Assembly: GCA_030037545.1 (NCBI GenBank) | Contig: JASHRF010000068.1 | Location: forward strand, 1-64,000 | From: Acidobacteriaceae bacterium | GTDB taxonomy: Bacteria > Acidobacteriota > Terriglobia > Terriglobales > Acidobacteriaceae | Length of the DNA: 64,000 bases | Direction of reading: 5' to 3' | Shown: positions 1-8,314 of the stretch, piece by piece | How positions within the stretch are numbered: the first letter of the stretch is position 1 | Layout: every line of letters begins with the position of its first letter | Program-made: the position numbers and the translations under genes | The notes under the pieces: generated by a model | Told to the model about the DNA's origin: nothing | Databases searched by the model: none | Seen by the model: only the letters and a program-made list of their open reading frames with translations

Positions 1-1
1 A

Positions 2-1363
2 GAAGTTCCCGTTCGTCTTGCTAGCTACCCCGATGGCTTCCTGGCCAGATACGGTTCCTCTATCGAACCCTCCTCGATGCTTGAAAAAGATGCTACTGCG
101 TCTGAAGGGACATACCTCCTTCCTGTGCACGACGTTCCTGCTTTGGGTTACTCAGTCGTTCACATCTCGCCGCTCAACAAGGGCTCCATGTTCAAGAGCA
201 TGTATCAGCCGTTTGCGAGCGAAAAGCCCGACGAGATTCTGTTGGTCAAACCAAACCCCCACAGCCCGATTAACGATCTTGAAGTACACATCGACAAGCA
301 GAATGGCTGCTTAACGAGCATCAGGGTGGGAAGGAATCAAGTATCAGTGCCCGAAATCTTCGAGTTGCTTGCTCCGCACTCCTGCGGGAATCAGCTTCAA
401 TTCTTCAAAGATCTGCCCAAGGACTACGACGCCTGGAATATTGACCCCGGCACGCTCGATGTGCCGCCGAGCACGATTGGCAAGGCGGATTCGGTGGAAC
501 TGGTCAATGCGAATTCTTCCGATCCGGCGATTCGCGTCACGAGTCATTATCAGAACTCAAAGTTTGTGCAGACCATTCGGCTCGAAGGCGACATCGTCGA
601 TATCGACAACGACATCGACTGGCATGAGTCGCATGTGTTGTTGAAGGCCGCGTTTCCGCTGGCTGTGACCAGCAAGTTTGCCACCTACGAAATTCCTTAC
701 GGCACCATCGAGCGGCCGACCACGCGAAATAACAGTTGGGAAAAGGCGCAGTTCGAGGTGCCGGCGCTGCGCTGGGCCGATCTTTCCGGCGCGGGGCCGG
801 ATGGAAAAGTCTACGGGCTTAGCATTCTGAACAAAGACAAATATGGATACGACGCGGTGGGCAACGTGCTGCGGCTGACGCTGCTGCGCTCTCCCAAGTG
901 GCCCGACCCGAACGCCGATATGGGCCATCAGCACTTCCATTACGCGCTCTATCCACACGCCGGCACGTGGAAGGACGCCGACACCATGCGCCGCGGCTGG
1001 GAGTACGACTACCCGCTCCAGGCCGTGGTGACCACGGCGCATCCGGGAACGCTGCCGGCGGAGTACTCGTTTGCTTCGGTGGGACCGGACAACGTGGTGC
1101 TGACGGCGGTGAAAAAAGCTGAGGATGCGAACGCGCTGATCTTCCGCGCGTATGAGTGGGCGGGGAAGGATTCGATAGCCGAGCTTCACGTGCCGGCGGG
1201 GGCGACCGGAGCCATAGTGACCAACCTGATGGAGAAGCCGGAAGGCGCGCCGCTGCCGATCACAAAAGGAGGCGAGGGCGACGTGGTCAGGGTGCCGATC
1301 CATCATTACGAGATTCTGACGATCAGAGTGGATTATCCGGGCGGCGGTGCGAAACAGGAATAA
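2..1363 (+). CDS. Alpha-mannosidase (GH38), C-terminal part, truncated by window start
   Basis: The reading frame is open from base 2 to the TAA at 1361-1363, so only the last ~453 residues are present and the catalytic N-terminal half lies upstream. The visible part is the beta-sandwich C-terminal region of glycoside hydrolase family 38, with the family blocks IPYGTIERPT, RWADLSG, NKDKYGYDAVGN, LLRSPKWPDP and HFHYALYPH in the usual order. Family members remove alpha-linked mannose from glycans. No active-site residues can be checked here, so activity is inferred from the family only. The downstream 1363-1437 segment is an inverted-repeat element that could end transcription. Confidence 0.9.
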   Translation, partial: EVPVRLASYPDGFLARYGSSIEPSSMLEKDATASEGTYLLPVHDVPALGYSVVHISPLNKGSMFKSMYQPFASEKPDEILLVKPNPHSPINDLEVHIDKQNGCLTSIRVGRNQVSVPEIFELLAPHSCGNQLQFFKDLPKDYDAWNIDPGTLDVPPSTIGKADSVELVNANSSDPAIRVTSHYQNSKFVQTIRLEGDIVDIDNDIDWHESHVLLKAAFPLAVTSKFATYEIPYGTIERPTTRNNSWEKAQFEVPALRWADLSGAGPDGKVYGLSILNKDKYGYDAVGNVLRLTLLRSPKWPDPNADMGHQHFHYALYPHAGTWKDADTMRRGWEYDYPLQAVVTTAHPGTLPAEYSFASVGPDNVVLTAVKKAEDANALIFRAYEWAGKDSIAELHVPAGATGAIVTNLMEKPEGAPLPITKGGEGDVVRVPIHHYEILTIRVDYPGGGAKQE

Positions 1364-1437
1364 GCTGTCAGTTTTCAGCTCGGCGCAGTGAGCTGGCAGC
1401 TCATGGTTCGGGAAGAAAAAGCTGATAGCTGAAAGCT
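1363..1437. repeat. Imperfect long inverted repeat downstream of the mannosidase
   Basis: AGCTGTCAGTTTTCAGCT at 1363-1380 and AGCTGATAGCTGAAAGCT at 1420-1437 are inverted relative to each other (15 of 18 positions pair). The 39-nt loop contains a second perfect palindrome, AGCTGGCAGCT (1391-1401). This looks like a REP-like intergenic element and may act as a terminator; there is no T-run. Confidence 0.5.
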
Positions 1438-1474
1438 CATTTGCTACCCTAGAATCATCGAGGAGGTCGAAGCC

Positions 1475-1582
1475 ATGCACATTACTTCCCCATTTTTTGT
1501 GGTTCCGGTGATCGTTGGCGTCTTTACGATTTGCATTCTGTGGGGCACCAGCAGCAAAGAAGACAACGGGCACTCGCACTGA
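1475..1582 (+). CDS. 35-residue single-pass membrane microprotein
   Basis: A short frame starts with ATG at 1475, eight bases after a perfect AGGAGG (1461-1466), and ends with TGA at 1580-1582. The product is 35 residues. An uninterrupted hydrophobic stretch (PFFVVPVIVGVFTICILWG, about residues 6-24) is followed by a short polar tail, SSKEDNGHSH, rich in His and acidic residues. It therefore should be a small inner-membrane protein with a polar C-terminus. I do not recognise a family. The strong ribosome binding site is the main argument that it is real. Confidence 0.6.
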   Translation: MHITSPFFVVPVIVGVFTICILWGTSSKEDNGHSH

Positions 1583-1628
1583 GGCATCCCCTCCAGGGCT
1601 AAAGCCATGAATTTCCCCCTCTTTTTGC

Positions 1629-1647
1629 GGCACGACTAAGTCGTGCC
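1629..1647. repeat. 19-bp palindrome (REP-like)
   Basis: GGCACGACT-A-AGTCGTGCC is a perfect palindrome with 9-bp arms, followed by CTTTC. It lies in the intergenic space after the microprotein and could fold as a terminator-like hairpin or be a dispersed intergenic repeat. Confidence 0.5.
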
Positions 1648-1823
1648 CTTTCGAAGCTGGACGCTTCCGGGCTCTGGGAACCTTTTGGCCCGTTCCGGCG
1701 TACCAGTATCGCGACTGTGACGATCGGTGGTGCCCCAAGTCTCAAAATCGAGACATGAGGCATCCGAGCGCGTTTGGGAAAACGAAGGATTCACGGTGCG
1801 GTCGAGATAAGAGGGCAATGGTC

Positions 1824-2465
1824 ATGATGCGGAAACCGACCCAATATTCAATTTGGACGCCGTGCGCGGCGGCTGCACTGGTGCTGGCCGTCGGCCTGAG
1901 CGGCTGCCGCGTAAACGTGAATAAGGGCGCCGACGGCGAGGACAAGAGCGTTCAGGTGGACACGCCGTTTGGCGGGGTGCACGTGAACACCAACCAGACC
2001 ACGGCCGCGGACCTGGGGCTGCCGGCGTATCCGGGCGCGCAGATTGTGACCGACAACGACAACGACAAGTCAGCCGACGTGCACATGGGATTTGGCGAGT
2101 GGGAACTGCGGGTAAAGGTGGTCAATTTCACGACTCCCGACAGCCAGGATAGAGTGGTGGCGTTTTACAAGAAGGCTCTGGGACGTTACGGGGATGTGAT
2201 CGAATGCCAGAACCATTCGCCTGTGGGCACGCCGTCCGTGACATCCGAGGGGCTGAGCTGCAGCGACGATGGAGGCTCCCATGTGAATGTGACCAATGGG
2301 GGCGGGAGCTACGGCTATCATTCCGGAGACAACGGGTTCGAGCTGAAGGCCGGCTCCAAACGGCATCAACACATTGTGGGGTTCCAGAGCTCAGCGCCCG
2401 GGCAGACGCGCTTTGCGCTGGTGGAAATCAAATTGCCGGCTGCGATCGCGGGCGAGTCAGACTAG
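1824..2465 (+). CDS. Putative lipoprotein of unknown function
   Basis: The frame has several possible starts: ATG at 1755, 1818, 1824 and 1827. I chose 1824 because GAGGG (1811-1815) lies eight bases upstream; 1818 would be too close to it. The N-terminus is a lipoprotein signal peptide: MMRKP, a hydrophobic run, then the lipobox LSGC with the modifiable cysteine near residue 28. The mature part (about 185 residues) is polar, Gly/Asp/Asn-rich, and includes a segment VVAFYKKALGRYGDV that reads like an alpha-helix of a small globular fold. I do not recognise the family. The product is probably anchored in a membrane facing the periplasm. It appears to be a single-gene unit. Confidence 0.75.
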   Translation: MMRKPTQYSIWTPCAAAALVLAVGLSGCRVNVNKGADGEDKSVQVDTPFGGVHVNTNQTTAADLGLPAYPGAQIVTDNDNDKSADVHMGFGEWELRVKVVNFTTPDSQDRVVAFYKKALGRYGDVIECQNHSPVGTPSVTSEGLSCSDDGGSHVNVTNGGGSYGYHSGDNGFELKAGSKRHQHIVGFQSSAPGQTRFALVEIKLPAAIAGESD

Positions 2466-2718
2466 GGCGGTCGGGCTTCTGACCGATGAGTACCACCGAT
2501 GTTGGTGTTCCAGGTCCGAGTTTGGGACTTGGGATAGCACGATCCTAAAGCACCTCTTTATGCGGTCAGAGATCTGAAGCGACCCAAGGAGTTTCGAAAC
2601 CGGATGAAAAGAATTCCGTTCCGCTCGCGAATGCGGCGGGGCGGATTTTTTTGGGTGTAGGTGCACAGAGGTGCGGGACTCAATCGGTGAAGATTTTTCG
2701 CCCTGGCATCTTTGCACT

Positions 2719-2755
2719 AAAAAAGGCGCGAGTATTCGGTTCCCAGATTCGCGCC
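2719..2755 (-). terminator. Rho-independent-type terminator facing the minus strand
   Basis: Read on the minus strand, GGCGCGA (2755-2749) pairs perfectly with TCGCGCC (2731-2725) around a 17-nt loop and is followed at once by six T residues (2724-2719). No minus-strand gene lies upstream, so what transcript it ends is unknown. Confidence 0.45.
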
Positions 2756-2780
2756 TCTCATTTACATGCCAAAAGCACCC

Positions 2781-2875
2781 CTGTTAACGGATAACAGATT
2801 GTCGGACCGGAGCCGATGCTTCCGTTAACCGCTAACAGAAGTGGCTGCCGCGAATCTGTTAACTGCTAACAGATT
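2781..2875. promoter_or_regulatory. Three copies of a CTGTTA-N5-TAACAG palindrome (candidate operators)
   Basis: Copies are at 2781-2797 (perfect), 2822-2838 (one mismatch, CCGTTA) and 2856-2872 (perfect; arms extend to 9 bp over 2853-2875). Start-to-start spacings are 41 and 34 bp. The cluster lies about 200 bp before the CoA-transferase start and looks like a multi-site operator for a dimeric regulator. The regulator is not identifiable here. Confidence 0.55.
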
Positions 2876-3076
2876 TTGCACTCCAAATTATTTTATCTCT
2901 CTTGAAAAACTGCGGCGAATTCCGCAGAGATTCGTGGCAGTCTTAGAACCAACGCGACGGGATTCTTCTGCCCGTGGGGGTGACCACCGTCACGGAATTT
3001 GGTCCGCCCAAAGCGCAGAATAACGCGGGTTTCAGGAGTGTGCGGCGGAGGCCGTCGCGATTGACGCGGAACGAAG

Positions 3077-4393
3077 ATGACATGGAGCGATGAATACCGA
3101 AGCCGGCGGATGAGCGCGGCGCAGGCGCTGGAGGCGGTGGATTCCGGCGCGCGCGTGTGGATTCAGTCGGGATGCGGCACGCCTTCGGTGCTGGTGGATG
3201 CGCTGGTAGCGCGCGCGCCCAAGCTGCGCGACGTTGAAGTCGTGCACATGATGACGCTGGGCAGCGCCGATTATACGAAGCCGGAGTACCAGGGGCACTT
3301 TCGTCATCGTGGCTTGTTTCTCGGCCCCAACGTGCGCGATGCGGTGGCCGCAGGGCGCGCGGACTACACGCCCATTTTTCTCAGCGAGATCGAGGGCCTG
3401 TTCGAGAGCGGGGCATTACCGCTGGATGTGGTGCTCATGCAGGTGTCGCCGCCGGACGCGCACGGGTTCGTGACGCTGGGGACGACCGTGGACTGCACGC
3501 TTACTGCGGCGCGGCTGGCGAAGGTAGTAATCGCCGAGGTCAATGAGCGCATGCCGCGCACCCATGGCGACACCGCCATTCACATCGGCCACATCGATGC
3601 CATTGTGGAGAGCTCGCGGCCGCTGATTGAGCTGCACACAGAGCCCTTCACGGAAATGCATATGCGCGTGGCGCGCAATGTGGCGCGGCTGATTCCCGAT
3701 GGGGCCACGCTGCAAACCGGGATCGGCGGCATCTCCGAGGCAGTGCTGCGTTGCCTGGACGGCAAGCGCGATCTGGGCATTCATACCGAGATGTGTCCCG
3801 ACGGCGTGATCGAGCTGATGGAATCGGGAGTGATGAACGGCGAAGCGAAATCGCTGCACCGCGGAAAAGCGGTGGTGGCGTTCGTGCTGGGCACACAGCG
3901 GCTGTTTGACTTCATTCACGAAAATCCCAGCTTCGAGTTTCGCCCCATCAAGTACACCAACGATCCATTCGTGGTGGCGCAGAACGATCGCATGGTGGCT
4001 ATCAACGGGGCGTTGCAGATCGATTTGACCGGCCAGGTGTGCGCCGACTCGCTGGGCACGCGGCCCTACAGCGGCTTTGGCGGGCAACTGGATTTTATTC
4101 GCGGCGCGGCGCGATCGAAGGGCGGGGTGCCGATCATCGCGCTGCCGTCGACGGCCAAGGGCGGCACAGTGTCGCGGATTGTGCCGGTGCTGGAACCGGG
4201 AGCGGGCGTGGTTACTTCGCGCGGCGACGTGCATTACGTGGCGACCGAACATGGGGTTGCCTACCTGCATGGAAAGACGCTGCGCGAGCGGGCCGAGGCG
4301 CTGATCGCGATTGCCGATCCGCGATTCCAGGCGGAACTGGAGGATTTTGCGGTGCGCGCGCATTATCTGGAGGGGGCGTCCGCAGAGGTTTGA
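3077..4393 (+). CDS. Acetyl-CoA hydrolase/transferase family CoA transferase
   Basis: This 438-residue protein matches the acetyl-CoA hydrolase / 4-hydroxybutyrate CoA-transferase family in length and pattern. An N-terminal CoA-transferase domain carries [10 protein letters not shown] and VDALVARAP. The C-terminal half has [50 protein letters not shown] and [21 protein letters not shown], followed by [11 protein letters not shown], the usual end signature. The ATG at 3077 follows GGAACGAAG. It is the first gene of a run of six closely packed genes. In this setting it probably moves CoA between an acyl-CoA made by the downstream oxidoreductase and acetate or succinate, releasing a branched-chain or aromatic acid. 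That substrate is an inference; the family covers several acids. Confidence 0.85.
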   Translation: MTWSDEYRSRRMSAAQALEAVDSGARVWIQSGCGTPSVLVDALVARAPKLRDVEVVHMMTLGSADYTKPEYQGHFRHRGLFLGPNVRDAVAAGRADYTPIFLSEIEGLFESGALPLDVVLMQVSPPDAHGFVTLGTTVDCTLTAARLAKVVIAEVNERMPRTHGDTAIHIGHIDAIVESSRPLIELHTEPFTEMHMRVARNVARLIPDGATLQTGIGGISEAVLRCLDGKRDLGIHTEMCPDGVIELMESGVMNGEAKSLHRGKAVVAFVLGTQRLFDFIHENPSFEFRPIKYTNDPFVVAQNDRMVAINGALQIDLTGQVCADSLGTRPYSGFGGQLDFIRGAARSKGGVPIIALPSTAKGGTVSRIVPVLEPGAGVVTSRGDVHYVATEHGVAYLHGKTLRERAEALIAIADPRFQAELEDFAVRAHYLEGASAEV

Positions 4394-4410
4394 CTGCGAG
4401 AGGCAGGAGA

Positions 4411-4695
4411 ATGACGGAAGCGACAAAACACGATCGAGGGCAGTTGCGGATTGACCGCGATGAGTGCAAGGGTTGCGGATTGTGCATCGAAGCGTGCCCG
4501 CCGAAGGCGATCCGGCTGAGCGAGGGGCTGAACCACTATGGATATCGCACGGCTGAGTATGCGGGCGCGGGCTGCACGGCGTGCGGTATCTGCTTCATGG
4601 CTTGCCCGGAGCCGGGCGCCATCACGGTGCTGCGGGTGATCGTTCATCGCGCCGTGGGTGTGGCTGCGGAGGGGATCTCATGCGCAAGCAACTGA
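4411..4695 (+). CDS. 2[4Fe-4S] ferredoxin subunit of a 2-oxoacid oxidoreductase
   Basis: This 94-residue protein has two complete 4Fe-4S motifs: C19-x2-C22-x2-C25-x3-C29P and C55-x2-C58-x2-C61-x3-C65P. That is the delta-subunit pattern of 2-oxoacid:ferredoxin oxidoreductases (VorD/KorD type). The ATG at 4411 directly follows GGCAGGAGA and lies 17 bases after the CoA-transferase stop. The last 16 bases overlap the start of the alpha subunit gene, which indicates co-translation. Its role is to carry electrons from the thiamine-diphosphate centre of the beta subunit to soluble ferredoxin. Confidence 0.88.
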   Translation: MTEATKHDRGQLRIDRDECKGCGLCIEACPPKAIRLSEGLNHYGYRTAEYAGAGCTACGICFMACPEPGAITVLRVIVHRAVGVAAEGISCASN

Positions 4696-5810
4696 TGAAA
4701 GGCAATGAAGCCGTCGTCAAGAGCGCGATCCTGGCGGGCTGCCGCGCGTTCTACGGATATCCCATTACCCCGGCCAGCGAGATTACCGAGGCTGCCGCGC
4801 TGTACCTGCCCAAGGCGGGTGGAGTATTTGTGCAGGCAGAGAGCGAAGTGGCGGCCATCAACATGCTGTACGGAGCGGCGTCGGCGGGCGTACGCGCCAT
4901 GACGGCGTCGAGCGGTCCGGGCATCAGCCTGATGCAGGAGGGAATCAGTTACATGGCCGGCGCGGAGCTGCCGTGCGTGATCGCCGATATTATGCGCGGC
5001 GGGCCGGGTTTGGGGAATATCGCCTCAGAGCAGGGCGACTATCACCAGGTGGTGAAGGGCGGCGGGCATGGCAATTACCGCACCCTGGTGCTGGCGCCGC
5101 ACTCGGTGCAGGAGATGGCGGACCTTACCGCACTGGCCTTCGAGCTTGCCAACCGTTATCGCAATCCGGTGTTCGTGCTGGCAGATGGATTTGTGGGGCA
5201 GATGATGGAGCCGGTGGAGTTTCCGCAGGAGGCGGTAGAAGCGCCAACACCGCATTGGGCGGTGACCGGAACTGCGGAAACGCGCGCCAATCTGATTACT
5301 TCGATATTCATGGGCGCAGACGAACTGGAAGCCCACGTGCGCGATCTCGAGAAGAAGTACAAACTGGCCGGGCAGCGAGAAGCGCGCGCGGAGGAGTGGT
5401 TCACCGAGGACGCGGAGATTGTCCTGGTAGGCTACGGAATCGTGGCGCGGATTTTGAAAGCGGTGTGTGCGGAGGCGCGCGACGGCGGCCTGAAGGTGGG
5501 TGTTCTAAGGCCCATTACGCTGTATCCGTTCCCGGCGGCGCATTTCCAGAAGCGGGCAAAGCGGGCAAGGATCTTCATTGTGGTGGAGATGAGCAACGGG
5601 CAATTGTACGACGACGTGCGCCTGGCACTGAATGGGGCGCGGCCGGTGGAATTTCTGAGCCGCATGGGCGGCAATGTGCCGTCGCACGAAGAAGTGCTCA
5701 GGTTTGTGCGCGAGCGGGCGGCACAGTTGGGACAGAAATGGCGCGTGCACGCGGCGCCGGTCGAGTCCGCGGCGCAGGCCGGCCAAAAGGAGAAGATGGC
5801 GCATGTCTAG
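4680..5810 (+). CDS. 2-oxoacid:ferredoxin oxidoreductase, alpha subunit (VorB-like)
   Basis: The product has 376 residues from the ATG at 4680, which follows GGAGGGGATCTC. It shows the pyrimidine-binding/core domains of the family: [30 protein letters not shown], a conserved [17 protein letters not shown] block, and [18 protein letters not shown], where many relatives have RGGPSTG. The C-terminal transketolase-like domain includes [11 protein letters not shown]. The protein lacks a fused gamma domain, because gamma is fused to the beta subunit in the next gene. The overlap with the ferredoxin gene and the 8-base overlap with the next gene point to a fixed complex. The neighbouring branched-chain aminotransferase suggests 2-oxoisovalerate-type substrates; 2-oxoglutarate or indolepyruvate cannot be excluded. 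Confidence 0.88.
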   Translation: MRKQLMKGNEAVVKSAILAGCRAFYGYPITPASEITEAAALYLPKAGGVFVQAESEVAAINMLYGAASAGVRAMTASSGPGISLMQEGISYMAGAELPCVIADIMRGGPGLGNIASEQGDYHQVVKGGGHGNYRTLVLAPHSVQEMADLTALAFELANRYRNPVFVLADGFVGQMMEPVEFPQEAVEAPTPHWAVTGTAETRANLITSIFMGADELEAHVRDLEKKYKLAGQREARAEEWFTEDAEIVLVGYGIVARILKAVCAEARDGGLKVGVLRPITLYPFPAAHFQKRAKRARIFIVVEMSNGQLYDDVRLALNGARPVEFLSRMGGNVPSHEEVLRFVRERAAQLGQKWRVHAAPVESAAQAGQKEKMAHV

Positions 5811-7269
5811 CGAGGCGGCAATCGAGTACGAAGTCGCGCAGGGCAGAGCCAAAGCGTTCTACCCGCGCTTCGAACGCAAAGATGAATTGCAGCACCAGAC
5901 GCATTATTGCCCTGGTTGCGGCCACGGCATCGTGCACAAGATGCTGGCGCGCGCCATCGATGAGCTGGGCATTCAGGATCGGACGATCCTGGTGGGTCCG
6001 GTGGGCTGCTCGGTATTTACCTATTACTACTTCGAGGTGGGCAACGTGCAGGCCGCACACGGGCGCGCGCCGGCGGTGGCCACGGCGATGAAGCGCAGCC
6101 GGCCGCAGAGCGTGGTGGTGGCGTACCAGGGCGATGGCGATCTGTCGGCAATCGGGTCGGCGGAGATTCTGCACACCGCCAACCGCGGCGAGAACATCAC
6201 CGTGATCTTTGTGAACAATGCTATTTACAGCATGACGGGCGGGCAGGCCGCGCCCACCACGCTGCTGGGGCAGAAGAGCACGACCACGCCGGATGGACGC
6301 AGCGCGGCGACGGAAGGTTATCCGCTGCACATGAGCGAGCTGCTGGCCACGCTGGAAGCGCCGGTTTATATCGAGCGCGTCGCGCTCGGCGACAACAAAC
6401 AGATTGCGCAAGCGGGGAAGGCGATTCGCCGCGCGGTGCAGAATCAGGTGCGCGGGCTGGGATTTTCGCTCATCGAAGTGCTGTCGCCCTGTCCGACAAT
6501 CTGGAAGATGAGCGCGGTGGATGCGCAGCGCTGGGTGCGCGAGGTGATGGAGAAGACGTTTCCGCTGGGCGTGCTGCGCGACCGCACGAAGGACGCGGCG
6601 CCCAAGGCGCTGCCGCCGGCTGCGCCTGCACTCGAGGAGATTCCGCGCATTCTGGGAGTCGCCGAACAGGACTTGCCGGCGGGGAACGCGCACGCCATGG
6701 AGCCGGGCAGGGATGTCGATCTCGAAGTGCGCATTGCCGGCTTCGGCGGCCAGGGCGTGCTGTTGCTGGGCGAAGTGCTGGCTGAGGCCGGGCTGGACGC
6801 GGGGCTGGAAGTTTCGTGGCTGCCGTCGTATGGGCCGGAAATGCGGTCCGGCACGTCGAATTGCCATGTGCGTTTGTCAAGCCGGCCGATCGACTCGCCA
6901 CTGGTGGCAGCGCCGGGAATTCTTGTGGCCATGAATGAGCCGTCGCTGCGCAAGTTCGACCACAGTGTGCGCGCCGGCGGCTGGGTGATCTACAACGGAG
7001 AGGCGTTTCCCGAGGATTGCGTGCGCCAAGACCTGCATGTGCTGGCGGCGCCGTTTACACAATTGGCCGACGAGCTGGGGGATGCGCGCGCATCGAACAT
7101 GATCATGCTGGGCGCGCTGCTGGAGATTGCCGGCGCCTTGCCGGGCGCCAGCGTGGATGCGGCGCTGCGGCGGCTGGTGAAAAATTCCCGTTGGGTGGAA
7201 CTGGATTTGCGCGCTTTGGAGCGCGGGCGCGCCTTGCTCAAACATTCTTTCCCGGAGGTTATTGGATGA
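5803..7269 (+). CDS. 2-oxoacid:ferredoxin oxidoreductase, fused beta (TPP) and gamma subunits
   Basis: This 488-residue protein joins two normally separate subunits. Residues 1-255 are the beta subunit, with HYCPGCGHG (34-42) and the thiamine-diphosphate/Mg signature GDGD (110-113) through [11 protein letters not shown] (138-148). After a proline/alanine-rich linker (about 260-305), residues 306-485 are the gamma subunit, opening with IAGFGGQGV (311-319) and containing [17 protein letters not shown]. The start ATG at 5803 overlaps the alpha gene by 8 bases. The stop overlaps the aminotransferase start by 4 bases (ATGA). The enzyme decarboxylates a 2-oxoacid, reduces ferredoxin and makes acyl-CoA. 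The beta-gamma fusion is a rarer arrangement but both halves look intact. Confidence 0.88.
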   Translation: MSSEAAIEYEVAQGRAKAFYPRFERKDELQHQTHYCPGCGHGIVHKMLARAIDELGIQDRTILVGPVGCSVFTYYYFEVGNVQAAHGRAPAVATAMKRSRPQSVVVAYQGDGDLSAIGSAEILHTANRGENITVIFVNNAIYSMTGGQAAPTTLLGQKSTTTPDGRSAATEGYPLHMSELLATLEAPVYIERVALGDNKQIAQAGKAIRRAVQNQVRGLGFSLIEVLSPCPTIWKMSAVDAQRWVREVMEKTFPLGVLRDRTKDAAPKALPPAAPALEEIPRILGVAEQDLPAGNAHAMEPGRDVDLEVRIAGFGGQGVLLLGEVLAEAGLDAGLEVSWLPSYGPEMRSGTSNCHVRLSSRPIDSPLVAAPGILVAMNEPSLRKFDHSVRAGGWVIYNGEAFPEDCVRQDLHVLAAPFTQLADELGDARASNMIMLGALLEIAGALPGASVDAALRRLVKNSRWVELDLRALERGRALLKHSFPEVIG

Positions 7270-8243
7270 AAACGGAGGCAGATCCGAACGTGATTATCTA
7301 CTTCAATGGCGAATACATGCCCATGGGGGAAGCGCGCGTGGGCATCCTCACCCATGCGCTGCATTATGGCACGGGCGTGTTTGAAGGGATTCGCGCGCAC
7401 TGGGACGAGGGCGCACAGGAGTTGTTTATTTTGCGCCCGCGCGAGCACTTCGAGCGCTGGAAACAGAACTGCCGCATCCTGCGCATCGAGGTGCCGCTGG
7501 ATGCGGACGAGCTGTGCGCGGTGACGGCGGAGCTGATGCGGCGCAATGGCTTTCGCAGCAACTTGTACGTGCGGCCCATCGCCTACAAGAGCGCGGAGCG
7601 GATCGGCGTGGCGCCGGACGACCAGGACGCATTTGCGATCGTGGCGCTGCCGTTTGGCGAGTATCTGCACGCGGAAAAAGGGCTGCACGCGGGCATCAGC
7701 TCGTGGCGGCGCATCGACGATAACGCTATTCCGGCACGCGGCAAGATTTGCGGCGCCTATGCCAACAGTGCCCTGGCTACCGACGAGGCGCACCATGCGG
7801 GGTTCGACGAGGCGATTTTGCTCAACGAGAGCGGACACGTGGCGGAAGGCGCCACCTGCAACCTGTTCATGATGCGCAAGGGCAAGCTGATTACGCCGGC
7901 CATCACGGACAACGTGCTGGAGGGCATCACGCGCGATTCGGTGATGGAATTGGCCGCGCGCGAGCTGGGCGTCGAGGCGGTAGAGCGGTCCATCGATCGC
8001 AGCGAGCTTTACGTGTGCGACGAACTGTTCCTGACCGGCACGGCGGTGGGGCTGGCTCCGGTGGTGCGCGTGGATCACAGGCCGGTGGGCGCTGGAACCA
8101 TCGGACCTCTGACGCGGCGGTTGAGCGAGTTATACTTTCACGCCACGCGCGGGCATCTGCCGGAGTACCGCAAGTGGCTGCTCACGGTATATCGTGAAGC
8201 GCATGCGGCGCATGCCGTGGACGCGGAAAAAAGTGTTGCCTGA
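7266..8243 (+). CDS. ilvE: Branched-chain amino acid aminotransferase (class IV PLP)
   Basis: This 325-residue protein is full length for the class IV aminotransferase family. It shows GTGVFEGIR, the YVRP motif (101-104), the PLP-binding lysine in ARGKICGAYANS (K160), and DEAILLNESGHVAEGATCN. The ATG at 7266 overlaps the previous stop (ATGA), and GGAGG lies seven bases upstream inside the previous gene. The enzyme exchanges amino groups between Leu, Ile or Val and 2-oxoglutarate. Its place between a 2-oxoacid:ferredoxin oxidoreductase and glutamate dehydrogenase suggests catabolic use here: amino acid to 2-oxoacid, with glutamate recycled by the next enzyme. A D-amino-acid or aromatic specificity cannot be ruled out from sequence. 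Confidence 0.88.
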   Translation: MKTEADPNVIIYFNGEYMPMGEARVGILTHALHYGTGVFEGIRAHWDEGAQELFILRPREHFERWKQNCRILRIEVPLDADELCAVTAELMRRNGFRSNLYVRPIAYKSAERIGVAPDDQDAFAIVALPFGEYLHAEKGLHAGISSWRRIDDNAIPARGKICGAYANSALATDEAHHAGFDEAILLNESGHVAEGATCNLFMMRKGKLITPAITDNVLEGITRDSVMELAARELGVEAVERSIDRSELYVCDELFLTGTAVGLAPVVRVDHRPVGAGTIGPLTRRLSELYFHATRGHLPEYRKWLLTVYREAHAAHAVDAEKSVA

Positions 8244-8314
8244 TGAATCGCCAGGTCGCGCCCCGCGGGCACGCTATGCGGGCCGTTCCCGGCTCAGGCG
8301 AGGAGGATGTACCA

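Larger units (their letters stand above)
2466..3076. other. 611-bp non-coding regulatory region
   Basis: No convincing gene is present. The region holds a small hairpin right after the lipoprotein gene (CGGTC 2468-2472 with GACCG 2481-2485), a terminator-like hairpin facing the minus strand (2725-2755), and three palindromes (2781-2875). It precedes the CoA transferase/oxidoreductase operon. Confidence 0.6.

Noticed and set aside
557..1738. 393-residue frame on the minus strand
   Set aside because: It runs antisense through the mannosidase and across the microprotein; low-complexity Arg/His content and no start signal.
4039..4410. Upstream extension of the ferredoxin frame
   Set aside because: The extension lies within the CoA-transferase gene in another frame and has no Fe-S or other motif; the ATG at 4411 with a ribosome site is the start.
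8243..8314. ATG at 8243 as glutamate dehydrogenase start
   Set aside because: A perfect AGGAGG at 8301-8306 and the family's usual N-terminus favour 8315.
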